Both the position numbers and the translations under genes were made by a program. A stretch of 37,374 bases of DNA. It comes from JAGVSR01 sp963742405 (GTDB lineage Bacteria; Pseudomonadota; Alphaproteobacteria; Rhizobiales; Hyphomicrobiaceae). The notes beneath the pieces are model-generated. The model saw only the letters and a program-made list of their open reading frames with translations. It made no database searches and was not told the DNA's origin. The stretch covers positions 1 to 37,374 of the forward strand of contig CAVUMB010000009.1 in the NCBI GenBank assembly GCA_963742405.1, written 5' to 3'. Positions 18,209 to 25,345 of the stretch are shown one piece after another; position 1 is the first letter of the stretch, and each line of letters opens with the position of its first letter.

Positions 18209-18619
18209 TCAGCCCTGTTTTGCCACGCGATTCGCTGGAGTGTCGGGTGGCAATGCGACCCAGGGGTGGCGTGACTCCTCCCACACCGCAATGGTCGGCG
18301 CTGGGAATTTTGGATCAGCGAAGTTACCGATGGCTACGGCGACGTATCCGGGAAAGCCTTTGCCCTCCCAGTAGACGGTGGAGCCGCATGTCGGACAGAA
18401 ATAAAAGGTCAGCGCGTTGCCACTTTCGGCTGTCCGCATCCACGCCGTCGCTTTACCGGAGAAGGTGACCTGCTCACGGCGGAAACGCGCCTGATTGCTG
18501 ATCACGGCACCGGTGCGGCGCTGGCATTCCAGGCAGTGGCACATGGAGACGCGCGATGGTTCACCCTCAATCTCAATACGGAGCTGCCCGCAACTGCAGG
18601 CGGCACGTCGGGTCATCAT
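18209..18619 (-). CDS. GFA/CENP-V fold zinc protein
   Basis: 136 residues of the Mss4-like GFA family (named for glutathione-dependent formaldehyde-activating enzyme). Zinc ligands are visible: CSC at residues 8-10, CHCLEC at 27-32 and the later CPTC pair (FYFCPTCGSTVYW). The C-terminal SRHPWVALPPDTP segment is typical. Most family members have no proven enzyme activity, so formaldehyde chemistry is not claimed. Start at 18619 has GGAG seven bases upstream. It is a short single-gene unit 76 bp downstream of the NADP oxidoreductase gene in the same direction. Confidence 0.88.
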   Translation of the reverse strand: MMTRRAACSCGQLRIEIEGEPSRVSMCHCLECQRRTGAVISNQARFRREQVTFSGKATAWMRTAESGNALTFYFCPTCGSTVYWEGKGFPGYVAVAIGNFADPKFPAPTIAVWEESRHPWVALPPDTPANRVAKQG

Positions 18620-18694
18620 CGCTTTGCTCCATGGCTATCGATAGGACGCTGTATACTCCGAATGTCGGGTCGCTTCGGACTCTAATGACACAGC

Positions 18695-19321
18695 TCAGCG
18701 GAGCCGTCGAACGAAGTGAAGATCGAGGCCGGACAAAGGCGCGCCCACCTGATGCAGGGCGCCACCCTTGGCGAGGGACCCGAGGTCGATAGCGACGAAC
18801 CCAACGCTATCGATCAGATCGATCACGGTTTTCTTAGCTTCGCTGTCGTCTCCTGACGTGAAGATGACTGTCTTTGGCTTGTTCGACGAAAAGTCTTGTA
18901 TCCAAGCCATTGGCATATTGCTGATCGACTTCACAAGTCTTACGCCTGGGGCCATTTCTGCGACCATCTCGCTCGAAGTGCGCCCGTTCAAGGCGGCTAT
19001 CGATCTATTCACGCCTTTGAGACTCACATCGGGTTTGGAATCCATATGGGCATTGGTCGCGTCGATCAGGATCCGCCCATGCCAGTCGATATCCTTGAGT
19101 GCCTCGGGCACGTTCACCCAATTCGTGGCGAGGATGACGATATCGCTTTCAGCGGCTTGCCTCTTCGTACCAGCCGTTGCGCCTGGGCTGAGATCGGCGA
19201 CGAGGCCTGTCAACGTCTCCGGCCCTCTCGAATTGGATACGACAATCGCATGACCGGCGTTGATGAGGTGACGCCCGAAAGTCTTGGTCAAAGTTCCGGC
19301 GCCTACGAAGCCTACTCGCAT
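18695..19321 (-). CDS. NADP oxidoreductase, coenzyme F420-dependent family (Rossmann)
   Basis: 208 residues. Rossmann start MRVGFVGAGTLTKTFGRHL, NADP 2'-phosphate contact SNSRGPETL, and second nucleotide-side strand DIVILATNWVNVPEAL. Members in proteobacteria lack F420 and act as NADPH-dependent reductases of unknown substrate. Length and C-terminal LGSLAKGGALHQVGAPLSGLD fit the family. AGGAACACC precedes the ATG. The gene order methyltransferase - oxidoreductase - GFA on one strand suggests a loose cluster, but 98 and 75 bp gaps argue against tight coupling. Confidence 0.86.
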   Translation of the reverse strand: MRVGFVGAGTLTKTFGRHLINAGHAIVVSNSRGPETLTGLVADLSPGATAGTKRQAAESDIVILATNWVNVPEALKDIDWHGRILIDATNAHMDSKPDVSLKGVNRSIAALNGRTSSEMVAEMAPGVRLVKSISNMPMAWIQDFSSNKPKTVIFTSGDDSEAKKTVIDLIDSVGFVAIDLGSLAKGGALHQVGAPLSGLDLHFVRRLR

Positions 19322-19419
19322 GATGGTGTTCCTGTCTGGACGTGGCGTTGGCCCGTGCTGTCACGCGGCGACAGCTGGCGTGGCTGCTGCGGCCGAACTG
19401 ACATCGACGCCCGGACCTT

Positions 19420-20052
19420 TCAGGGCTTCACGAACCGATAGGCGAAGCGATCAGTCTCGTCCTTGATCGAGGGATCAAACACCTTGATCGAGTGCGCATC
19501 GTCCTTGTTCGCGAGCATGGTGCTTTGCGCATCGAGCACGAAGCCGGCCGCCTCCACCTCCTTGCGAACGGATGCAGGCTCAATTCGATGCAGCGACTGG
19601 GCGTCGCCCGTGCCCGCCCCGGCAGCGGCGGCATGGTCCACGATGACGTAGCACCCACCGGGCTTCAGCCGCTCGTAGACGGCTCGATTGAAGTCGGCAG
19701 CCGTCGCGCCATTCTTCTGGATCAGCGTGGTGTGAAGATCGTGGTAGAACAGGTGCAGCCACAGGACATCCGCTGGTTCCGTCACCTTCGGCATCGCCAC
19801 GAGGTCCGCCGAGACGGCTTCGACGTTCTCTCGGCCCGGCTCCTTCGCAAGCGTCCTCATGCGGCCGACCGGATCGTTCTTGAAGTGGGCGACTTCGGCC
19901 GGCACGAAGCTGTAGACCCGCCCTTCGGGTCCCACGATGTCGGAGAAGAGACGGGTCCAGTCGCCGTCGCCTGGGTAAACGTCGATGACGGTGGAGCCTG
20001 CCTTGACGCGTGCGAACCGGATCAATTCGGATAGCTTAGATTGGTCGTACAT
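19420..20052 (-). CDS. Class I SAM-dependent methyltransferase-like protein
   Basis: 210 residues. Motif I VIDVYPGDGDWTRLFSDIVGPEGRVYSF, motif II-like ADVLWLHLFYHDLHT and motif III LKPGGCYVIVDHAAAAG are consistent with the predicted methyltransferase group COG4798. Many relatives carry an export signal; none is visible here and the substrate is unknown. The ribosome-binding site is weak (CAAAGATTCCG before ATG). It lies 12 bp upstream of nothing else on its strand except the small gene at 20065-20271, whose stop is 12 bp before this start, so the two are probably co-transcribed. Confidence 0.82.
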   Translation of the reverse strand: MYDQSKLSELIRFARVKAGSTVIDVYPGDGDWTRLFSDIVGPEGRVYSFVPAEVAHFKNDPVGRMRTLAKEPGRENVEAVSADLVAMPKVTEPADVLWLHLFYHDLHTTLIQKNGATAADFNRAVYERLKPGGCYVIVDHAAAAGAGTGDAQSLHRIEPASVRKEVEAAGFVLDAQSTMLANKDDAHSIKVFDPSIKDETDRFAYRFVKP

Positions 20053-20064
20053 CGGAATCTTTGA

Positions 20065-20271
20065 CTATTGGCGAATTGGCAGATGTTTGCCGTGCTGAAA
20101 ACGCTCTATAGCTTCAGCCACCTGATTCCAAGCTTTGTGCCCGGAAGAGTCACCTTTTTGCTCCAAAGATTTAGCCATTCGCCGGGCAGAGCTACTCGCC
20201 GTTCGGCCATAGCGCGACGACCAAAACCGCGCATACATCTCAACAGCTTCTTGCTGCGTAGGCATCCACAT
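20065..20271 (-). CDS. Small conserved hypothetical protein (68 aa)
   Basis: Start taken at ATG 20271 (GAGGGAGTTGGCG upstream), giving MWMPTQQEAVEMYARFWSSR and a basic, helical protein (YGRTASSSARRMAKSLEQKGDSSGHKAWNQVAEAIERF). A longer reading from 20334 lacks a good ribosome site. It resembles small proteins often seen in rhizobia, but no function is known. It probably heads the transcript that continues into the methyltransferase gene. Confidence 0.65.
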   Translation of the reverse strand: MWMPTQQEAVEMYARFWSSRYGRTASSSARRMAKSLEQKGDSSGHKAWNQVAEAIERFQHGKHLPIRQ

Positions 20272-20421
20272 CGCCAACTCCCTCACGCTTACCCTTGTGA
20301 ATGTTCGGTGACAAAGCATCGTTCCGTCAATCAATAAATGTCATAATGCCGACATCGTTCGTGGCTGGGCGTCATATTCAAAATAGGCCACTCTAGCTTT
20401 CAAAATTAGCGCTTTTCCCAC

Positions 20422-21147
20422 TCACGACGCCATTCGCGTTGTGCCGTGGCGGCGAGCCTGGACGCTGGCGATGAGCACTGCGACGATGCCCGTGAGGAAT
20501 ATCCCGTCGAAGGTCCCGGCCCCACCGATTGAGGCGACGGGCGCATTGAGTTCAGCAAGCTTGTTAAGATTCATGAGGTCGGCGCCGATCAGGGTGCCGA
20601 GCGACCCCGCAATATAGGCAAGCGGGGCCGCGCGCGTGCGCGACAGCACAAGCGCAACGATGGTCGTCGCGATGACCGGTGCGAAGGTGGGTATAGCGAT
20701 GCCCACCCCGGCGACCGGCGTGGCGAGCCAGTAACAGATCGCCGCCACGATGGCGGTCCCCAGCAGCCCTTCCCACCACAGCTGCCAGCGAATGAGCAGA
20801 TAGATCGACATGATCACGGGAATGACGGCGCCGCCGACATTCACGGCGAGCACTGTCCCGCCCCAATCGGTCGCTTCCGGCACCGCGTAGCGCATGCCGT
20901 AAAAGTCGACCATCTGACTGCCCACGGGGGTCGCCTGCGAAATCACGGCAATGGGAATGTTGATGTAACTTCCGATCAGGGAGGCAAACAGCAAGAAGAC
21001 CGCCGCGCCCGGGCTTACGCCGAGCTGCTCGTACGCGTATCGCAGAAGCCCGAGGGGCAGCAGGACAAAAACAAAGAAGAAGAAAGCGATCAAAATTAGA
21101 AAGAACGCCGGGGCGAGGGGCAGATACCAGAACTGAAGGGGGTTCAT
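20422..21147 (-). CDS. DUF1614 family integral membrane protein
   Basis: 241 residues, about seven hydrophobic segments starting with FFLILIAFFFFVFVLLPLGLL; glycine-rich and polar clusters inside helices (GGTVLAVNVGGAVIPV, GADLMNLNKL, ASIGGAGTFDGIF) match DUF1614. Function unknown. Start ATG at 21147 with GGAGAG seven bases upstream. It is divergent from the DUF1269 gene, and the 244 bp between them hold an FNR/FixK-type palindrome at 21248-21261 that could serve either direction. Confidence 0.8.
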   Translation of the reverse strand: MNPLQFWYLPLAPAFFLILIAFFFFVFVLLPLGLLRYAYEQLGVSPGAAVFLLFASLIGSYINIPIAVISQATPVGSQMVDFYGMRYAVPEATDWGGTVLAVNVGGAVIPVIMSIYLLIRWQLWWEGLLGTAIVAAICYWLATPVAGVGIAIPTFAPVIATTIVALVLSRTRAAPLAYIAGSLGTLIGADLMNLNKLAELNAPVASIGGAGTFDGIFLTGIVAVLIASVQARRHGTTRMAS

Positions 21148-21247
21148 AGAAGTCTCTCCAACGCGGCTCTTCGCACCACGCTCAGTCCAAAATATTCAGT
21201 GACTACAATTTGATTGCATTCGTTTATCTCAGCGACGGCGGTCGGGT

Positions 21248-21261
21248 TTGACGTAGATCAA
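21248..21261 (+). promoter_or_regulatory. FNR/FixK-type binding site
   Basis: TTGACGTAGATCAA, 9 of 10 arm bases of TTGAT-N4-ATCAA. It lies 131-144 bp upstream of the DUF1269 start and 101 bp upstream of the divergent DUF1614 start. A class II arrangement would start the DUF1269 transcript near 21296, leaving a ~95 nt leader. Confidence 0.5.
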
Positions 21262-21391
21262 AACCCTTTCCGGGCTCATGGTTAAACAAGAGTTTGCTCG
21301 GCGACGAAGTGATGTCCACCGAGCATCGAACAAAAATAGAGTCTGGCTCGGACGGGCCGGCGAACATCATTGTCAAACTGGAGGCGTAGCC

Positions 21392-22192
21392 ATGAGCAAA
21401 TTCGTCGTCGTCGTGTTTCCGAATGAAGCGCGCGCCTATGACGGTAGGCGTGCATTAAATGAGCTTCATGCCGATGGGAGCCTCACGCTCTACGGTACGG
21501 CCGTCGTCGCGAAGGATGCCAAAGGCAGTTTCGCGGTCAAAGAAGCCGCTGACATCGGCCCGCTCGGCACAGCGATTGGCGTGTTGGTCGGCGGTCTCGT
21601 CGGTTTGATCGGAGGCCCGGCTGGCATGGCCGCCGGCGTCATGGGAGGCACCGTCCTGGGGAGCCTGGCCGATGTGATCAACTATGGCGTCGGTGAAGAC
21701 TTCGTGACGAAGATTTCAGGAAAGCTGGCGCCAGGCAAGACTGCGATCATCGCCGAAATCGACGAAACCTGGACGACCCCATTGGACACGCGCATGGAAG
21801 CCTTGGGCGGCACCGTGTTGCGGACCTGGCGTGCCGACTTCGAGGACGATCAGATCGCCAAGGAGGTGGCTGCGGAGGACGCCGACTTCGTGCAATTGCA
21901 AGCCGAATTCGCGCAAGCGAATGCCGAGACCAAGGCGAAGCTCAAAGCCAAACTCGACCAGGCCAAGGCGAATCTCAAACAGGCTGACGCGCGGCTCCAG
22001 GCCAGAATCGATGCTCTAAACAAAGAGGGCGATGCCAAGGTCGCCGCGATGGAGAAGCAGGTCGCTGAGGCGCAAGCAGGCGCGAAGGAGAAAATCAGGC
22101 AACGTATCGCCACCATGCGGGCCGATTACGCGGCCCGTTCCGCCAAGTTGAAACAAGCGTGGGCGCTCACGAAGCAAGCGCTCGCGGCCTGA
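21392..22192 (+). CDS. DUF1269 protein fused to a C-terminal coiled coil
   Basis: 266 residues. The N-terminal ~165 residues are DUF1269: SKFVVVVFPNEARAYDGRRAL, a glycine-rich hydrophobic centre (GTAIGVLVGGLVGLIGGPAGMAAGVMGG) and KTAIIAEIDETWTTPLD. From about residue 175 to the end the protein is a continuous charged Ala/Lys/Gln helix (LKAKLDQAKANLKQADARLQARIDAL...) predicted to be a coiled coil. Its composition is like that of the separate coiled-coil gene at 23002. Start ATG 21392 is preceded by GGAGGCG. Function of DUF1269 is unknown; members are found with stress and envelope genes. Preceded by an FNR-type site and followed by two hairpins before the HdeD gene. Confidence 0.85.
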   Translation: MSKFVVVVFPNEARAYDGRRALNELHADGSLTLYGTAVVAKDAKGSFAVKEAADIGPLGTAIGVLVGGLVGLIGGPAGMAAGVMGGTVLGSLADVINYGVGEDFVTKISGKLAPGKTAIIAEIDETWTTPLDTRMEALGGTVLRTWRADFEDDQIAKEVAAEDADFVQLQAEFAQANAETKAKLKAKLDQAKANLKQADARLQARIDALNKEGDAKVAAMEKQVAEAQAGAKEKIRQRIATMRADYAARSAKLKQAWALTKQALAA

Positions 22193-22195
22193 CAA

Positions 22196-22230
22196 TAATT
22201 CGAGTGCTGGGGGCCCAAATTCTCGAATTA
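22196..22230 (+). terminator. Hairpin 3 nt after the DUF1269 stop
   Basis: Perfect 9-bp arms TAATTCGAG (22196-22204) and CTCGAATTA (22222-22230) around a 17-nt loop that itself contains GGGGGCCC. No clear T-tract follows, so it may be an mRNA-stabilising or processing stem rather than a strong terminator. Confidence 0.45.
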
Positions 22231-22258
22231 GGGGTTCTCTGTGCAACTGATCAAGTGA

Positions 22259-22284
22259 CCGCGGGCGCGCCGAAACGCCCGCGG
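22259..22284 (+). terminator. GC-rich hairpin between DUF1269 and HdeD genes
   Basis: Perfect 9-bp stem CCGCGGGCG / CGCCCGCGG with loop CGCCGAAA. It is very stable but followed by GTTCTAAG rather than a T-run, so intrinsic termination is uncertain. It separates the DUF1269 gene from the module that follows. Confidence 0.45.
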
Positions 22285-22312
22285 GTTCTAAGTCGATAGA
22301 GTGACGAAAGAC

Positions 22313-22330
22313 GGTTTAGATTTTTAAACC
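22313..22330. promoter_or_regulatory. Palindrome just upstream of the HdeD ribosome site
   Basis: GGTTTA-GATTTT-TAAACC, perfect 6-bp arms, 18 bp before the HdeD start. It could be an operator or a 5'-UTR hairpin. It is not present in front of the second HdeD copy. Confidence 0.3.
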
Positions 22331-22348
22331 AAAGCGACGGGGGTAGTC

Positions 22349-22921
22349 ATGACCAGCCAAGCATCGGTAAGCATCATTTCGCTTCCGCAGTTGCTCGCAC
22401 GAAATTGGTGGCTCTTTTTGCTCCGCGGACTTGCGGCGATCGTATTCGGAGTGCTGTCGCTGGCATGGCCCGGCATCAGCCTCTTGACGCTTATTCTGTT
22501 TTTTGGAGCCTATGCGCTGGTCGACGGGGTCTTCGCGCTGGCGGCGGCAATCGTCGGCCGGGGCAACGCCGAAGTCCGATGGTGGCTCGTGCTTGTGGGC
22601 CTGCTTGGCATCGGCATTGGCGTAGCGACATTCCTGTCGCCCGGCCTTACCGCACTGACGCTGCTCTATTTCATCGCCGGCTGGGTGATTGCGACCGGCG
22701 TATTGCAGATCGTCGGCGCCATTGAGCTTCGCAAGGTCATTGATGACGAATGGTGGCTGATCCTCGACGGCGGATTTTCGGTGCTGTTCGGAATTCTTCT
22801 TTGCATCATGCCGGGCGCCGGCGCCGTGGCGTTGATTTGGCTGATCGCGCTGTTTGCGATCGCCTTTGGAATCTTGATGGTCGGCTTCGCCTTCAAGGTC
22901 AAGAAATTCAAAGCGGCCTGA
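22349..22921 (+). CDS. HdeD-family membrane protein, copy 1
   Basis: 190 residues, DUF308/HdeD family with six hydrophobic helices: LFLLRGLAAIVFGVLSLAW, SLLTLILFFGAYALVDGVFAL, WWLVLVGLLGIGIGVATFL, ALTLLYFIAGWVIATGVLQI, ILDGGFSVLFGILLCIM and AVALIWLIALFAIAFGILMVGF, ending FKVKKFKAA. HdeD of E. coli is linked to acid resistance; elsewhere the role is general envelope stress. It is the first gene of a five-gene module that is repeated at 34975. Start ATG 22349 has GGGGG upstream. The 41 bp after the stop are nearly identical to those after copy 2. Confidence 0.88.
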   Translation: MTSQASVSIISLPQLLARNWWLFLLRGLAAIVFGVLSLAWPGISLLTLILFFGAYALVDGVFALAAAIVGRGNAEVRWWLVLVGLLGIGIGVATFLSPGLTALTLLYFIAGWVIATGVLQIVGAIELRKVIDDEWWLILDGGFSVLFGILLCIMPGAGAVALIWLIALFAIAFGILMVGFAFKVKKFKAA

Positions 22922-23001
22922 ATGGGGCCTGACGCATAACGACTGCGACTATTGACGACCGGACCAACCCGTTAACAGGTTTGAACAATATGGAGACGAT
23001 C

Positions 23002-23616
23002 ATGGCAGAGCAAAGCAGCATGCATGCTTATCTGAACTGGACCAAGCAGCGGATCGACGAGATGGACGCCACGCTGGCGTCGCTCGAAGCCAAGGCGGGC
23101 CAGGCGAAGGCTGACTCGAAGGTCAAGGCCGACCAGTTGGTCGCCGACCTCAAGAAGCGGCGCGACGAGTTTCAGGCCCAGGCCAAAGCGCAGGCCCAGG
23201 CGGGCGGAACAGCGTTGCAGGCCGGCAAGGCGCAATTGGAAACGCAGTGGAAGGCCTACGAAGCGCAGGTGAAAACCTACTTCGACACGGCCGGCAAGCA
23301 GGTCGAGCAGCAACAGGCCACGTTTCGGGACGTTGCCACGGCACAAATCAAGGCTTGGCGCGAGGCGGCCGACACATTCCAGAAAGAAGTCGCCAAGGTC
23401 GCAGCCGCGCGGCAGGGCGACGTCGACGCCGCCGTCAAGCAGATGAAGGCGGATGCCGCCGAGGCGGAAGCGCGATTGCAGAAGCTGAAGCAGGCGGGAA
23501 GCGAATCGTGGTCGGGGCTGAGCGCGGCGTTGGCGGAGTCGCGCAAGTCTTTCGACCGGGCCAATCAGACCGCGGGGGACGCAGTCAAGCGCGCTGCTTC
23601 TCCTCCGGCCGCCTGA
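23002..23616 (+). CDS. Long coiled-coil protein, copy 1
   Basis: 204 residues with no hydrophobic segment; essentially one long amphipathic helix rich in Ala, Lys, Gln and Glu (e.g. ADQLVADLKKRRDEFQAQAK, FDTAGKQVEQQQATFRDVA). No named family was recognised; composition resembles phasin-like or LEA-like helical proteins, but that is only a resemblance. Start at 23002 is set by GGAG at 22992-22995; ATG 22990 is an alternative. Its frameshift-corrected paralogue at 35631 is exactly the same length. It could be a periplasm- or membrane-surface scaffold, but no signal peptide is seen, so a cytoplasmic location is most likely. Confidence 0.78.
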   Translation: MAEQSSMHAYLNWTKQRIDEMDATLASLEAKAGQAKADSKVKADQLVADLKKRRDEFQAQAKAQAQAGGTALQAGKAQLETQWKAYEAQVKTYFDTAGKQVEQQQATFRDVATAQIKAWREAADTFQKEVAKVAAARQGDVDAAVKQMKADAAEAEARLQKLKQAGSESWSGLSAALAESRKSFDRANQTAGDAVKRAASPPAA

Positions 23617-23675
23617 AGGGGTCCACCCTCGAACCGGCTTGCCGCCGATCGTATCGATGCTGAAGGGGAAGCATT

Positions 23676-23993
23676 ATGGCCGCGGATGCGGTGGTGTCGC
23701 GTGAACTGAAGTCTCTGCAGGACGAACTTTCGGTCTCGCAGCGAGAGCGGATGGCGCCGCCAGCGTCGGTTGTGCCACCAGCGGTCGCGAGCGGCACGCC
23801 GGCAGCGCCTTCCCCTCCGCCGCAAGAAACGGCGGAGGATCGCGATCTGCGAGAGCAGCTCCGCGAGCTTGTGAACGAGGCGACGGCGTTTTTTGAGGAA
23901 GCGGAAAAGAACATCTCCGCCCATCCCGCCGAAAGCGTGTTCGGCGCGCTGCTGGTGGGAGTGTTGATCGGCCGTATGCTTGGACGACGCTAG
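23676..23993 (+). CDS. YqjD/DUF883-like tail-anchored protein, copy 1
   Basis: 105 residues. N-terminal helical part (VSRELKSLQDELSVSQRER), Pro/Ala linker, amphipathic helix (LREQLRELVNEATAFFEEAEK), then the DUF883-type C-terminal helix NISAHPAESVFGALLVGVLIGRMLGRR. E. coli YqjD and ElaB are inner-membrane proteins that bind ribosomes in stationary phase; whether this one does is unknown. Its stop codon lies in the TAGGAG ribosome-binding site of the next gene, indicating tight coupling with the YqjE-like gene, as in the E. coli yqjDE pair. Confidence 0.82.
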   Translation: MAADAVVSRELKSLQDELSVSQRERMAPPASVVPPAVASGTPAAPSPPPQETAEDRDLREQLRELVNEATAFFEEAEKNISAHPAESVFGALLVGVLIGRMLGRR

Positions 23994-24004
23994 GAGTTTC
24001 CGAC

Positions 24005-24505
24005 ATGATCGATAATCTTGTTCGTGACCTTCAGGTTTTGCGCAAAGCCGATTTCTTGATCGGCAAGATATGGCTCGGCGTCTTCGCGCGGCGGTTCGGC
24101 CTCTACGCTTTTGCCGGCTTGATCGCGGTGTTCGGGCTCGGCATGGCAAACGTCGCGGCCTTCTACGCTTTGCAGGGTTCGGTCGGCCCCATTTCGGGCG
24201 CCGCATTCGTTGCCGTCGGTGACCTTGTCATCGCGGCAATCGTCCTGCTGCTGGCTGTCAATGCTCGGCCGGGACCGGAGATCGAGCTCGCCTTTGACGT
24301 CCGCAAAATGGCCATTGATTCAATTCAAACGGACGCGCGCGATCTCAAGCTCACCGTCGATGCCATCGGCCAGGAAATTCGGGAGGTCAAGGCGAACATC
24401 GTTGGCTTCGCACAAAATCCGTTAGACGTTGCCACGCAGAAACTCCTCATCCCGGCCGCCTTGTCGATTATCAAAGGAATGCGATCGAAGGGAGCGCATT
24501 CTTGA
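24005..24505 (+). CDS. YqjE/holin-superfamily-III-like membrane protein, copy 1
   Basis: 166 residues. Two membrane helices (YAFAGLIAVFGLGMANVAAFYAL and ISGAAFVAVGDLVIAAIVLLLAV) are followed by a long helical cytoplasmic tail (IDSIQTDARDLKLTVDAIGQEIREVKANIV) and a second weakly hydrophobic end (KLLIPAALSIIKGM). It matches the phage_holin_3_6 family that includes YqjE, a chromosomal partner of YqjD and not a phage lysis gene. The ribosome site AGGAG overlaps the previous stop. Confidence 0.8.
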   Translation: MIDNLVRDLQVLRKADFLIGKIWLGVFARRFGLYAFAGLIAVFGLGMANVAAFYALQGSVGPISGAAFVAVGDLVIAAIVLLLAVNARPGPEIELAFDVRKMAIDSIQTDARDLKLTVDAIGQEIREVKANIVGFAQNPLDVATQKLLIPAALSIIKGMRSKGAHS

Positions 24506-24539
24506 AGACAAACCGTTCTTTCATCAGTCATCAAATGAG

Positions 24540-24593
24540 CTGACGGATTTTCCCAGAGCGCGCTAACGCGGGGAGGCTCTCCCGTAACGTCAG
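24540..24593. other. Nested hairpins upstream of ExoD copy 1
   Basis: Outer arms CTGACG (24540-24545) and CGTCAG (24588-24593) enclose CGCG-CTAA-CGCG (24559-24570) and GGGAG-GCT-CTCCC (24571-24583), a three-way-junction-like fold in the 104 bp gap. GATTTTCC (24546-24553) can also pair with GGAAAATC (24599-24606), giving an alternative fold. It is not conserved before ExoD copy 2. Confidence 0.35.
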
Positions 24594-24609
24594 AAGTGGA
24601 AAATCTGAC

Positions 24610-25215
24610 TTGACATCAAAACGAACGATTATCCTCGCCTCAGCCATTTTACGGGACTTGCGTGATCAGGCGCCCAATAGTCCCGTCACGATGCAGTGGT
24701 TGATGGACAAACTTCATCAACAATCGTTCGGCATGATCATGCTGATCTTGGGCATTGCTGCGCTCGCCCCAGGCATTTCTCTTCTGGCCGGACTGTTGTT
24801 GTTGCTGGCGGCGTTTCAGATGATGCTCGGTCATCCAAGGCTCACATTTCCAAACTGGATGGCGATGCGCGAATTGCCGCAGCGGCCTGTCGACGCGGTC
24901 GTGCGGCGCGCCATTCCCATTCTTTCACGTGTCGAACGCGTGATTTACCCGCGTCTCGCCACGCCACCGGAAGTGACCAAGCGGGTCGTTGGAGCGGCAA
25001 TTTTTATTCTCACAGTGCGGCTGCTGGTAACACCCTTCCCGCTCAGCAATATCCCCCCGGCGGTTCTGATCGCATTCATTTCGCTGGCTTATCTTGAACA
25101 GGATGGGCTGCTGCTTATCGTAGGGCTAGCGGTTGGATGCCTCTTTCTCATCCTCGATTTCGGTGTGACCTGGCACCTCATTCAAGATGCAAAATGGTTA
25201 GTGTCTAACGCTTAA
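24610..25215 (+). CDS. ExoD-family membrane protein, copy 1
   Basis: 201 residues, ExoD (exopolysaccharide synthesis) family: SFGMIMLILGIAALAPGISLLAGLLLLLAAFQMMLG is diagnostic, followed by RPVDAVVRRAIPILSRVERVIYPR and three further helices. ExoD in Sinorhizobium affects exopolysaccharide, alkali tolerance and nodule invasion, with no known enzymatic role. The TTG start at 24610 was chosen because the N-terminus from it aligns residue-for-residue with the one from the ATG of copy 2 (37154). It is the last gene of the module; 130 bp downstream an IS1111-type element begins. A perfect hairpin GGTCCG-ATCT-CGGACC at 25270-25285 may end transcription. Confidence 0.86.
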   Translation: MTSKRTIILASAILRDLRDQAPNSPVTMQWLMDKLHQQSFGMIMLILGIAALAPGISLLAGLLLLLAAFQMMLGHPRLTFPNWMAMRELPQRPVDAVVRRAIPILSRVERVIYPRLATPPEVTKRVVGAAIFILTVRLLVTPFPLSNIPPAVLIAFISLAYLEQDGLLLIVGLAVGCLFLILDFGVTWHLIQDAKWLVSNA

Positions 25216-25345
25216 GAACATTCGTGACGTCGCAGATTCAGTTCAAGTTCGTTCTTCCAGTCAAAAACTGGTCCGATCTCGGACCGCAACGTGACAGGGC
25301 GCGCAAAGACCATCGGACCAGCCTACGCTTATCCGCTATTGATGC

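Larger units (their letters stand above)
22349..25215 (+). repeat. Five-gene paralogous module, copy 1 (copy 2 at 34975-37374)
   Basis: Gene order HdeD, coiled coil, YqjD-like, YqjE-like, ExoD is the same in both places and in the same orientation. Coding parts are similar throughout with many third-position differences, and the first 41 bp after the HdeD stop match at 38 positions. Copy 1 is preceded by a DUF1269/coiled-coil gene; copy 2 is not. The two starts lie 12.6 kb apart. Confidence 0.9.

Noticed and set aside
22241..22256. Possible FNR-type site before HdeD copy 1 (ATCAA half-site)
   Set aside because: Only one arm is present; the other arm (GTGCA) does not match TTGAT.
24005..24505. 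Prophage lysis gene (holin) call
   Set aside because: The protein belongs to the holin-superfamily-III/YqjE group and sits with chromosomal stress genes; no phage genes are nearby.
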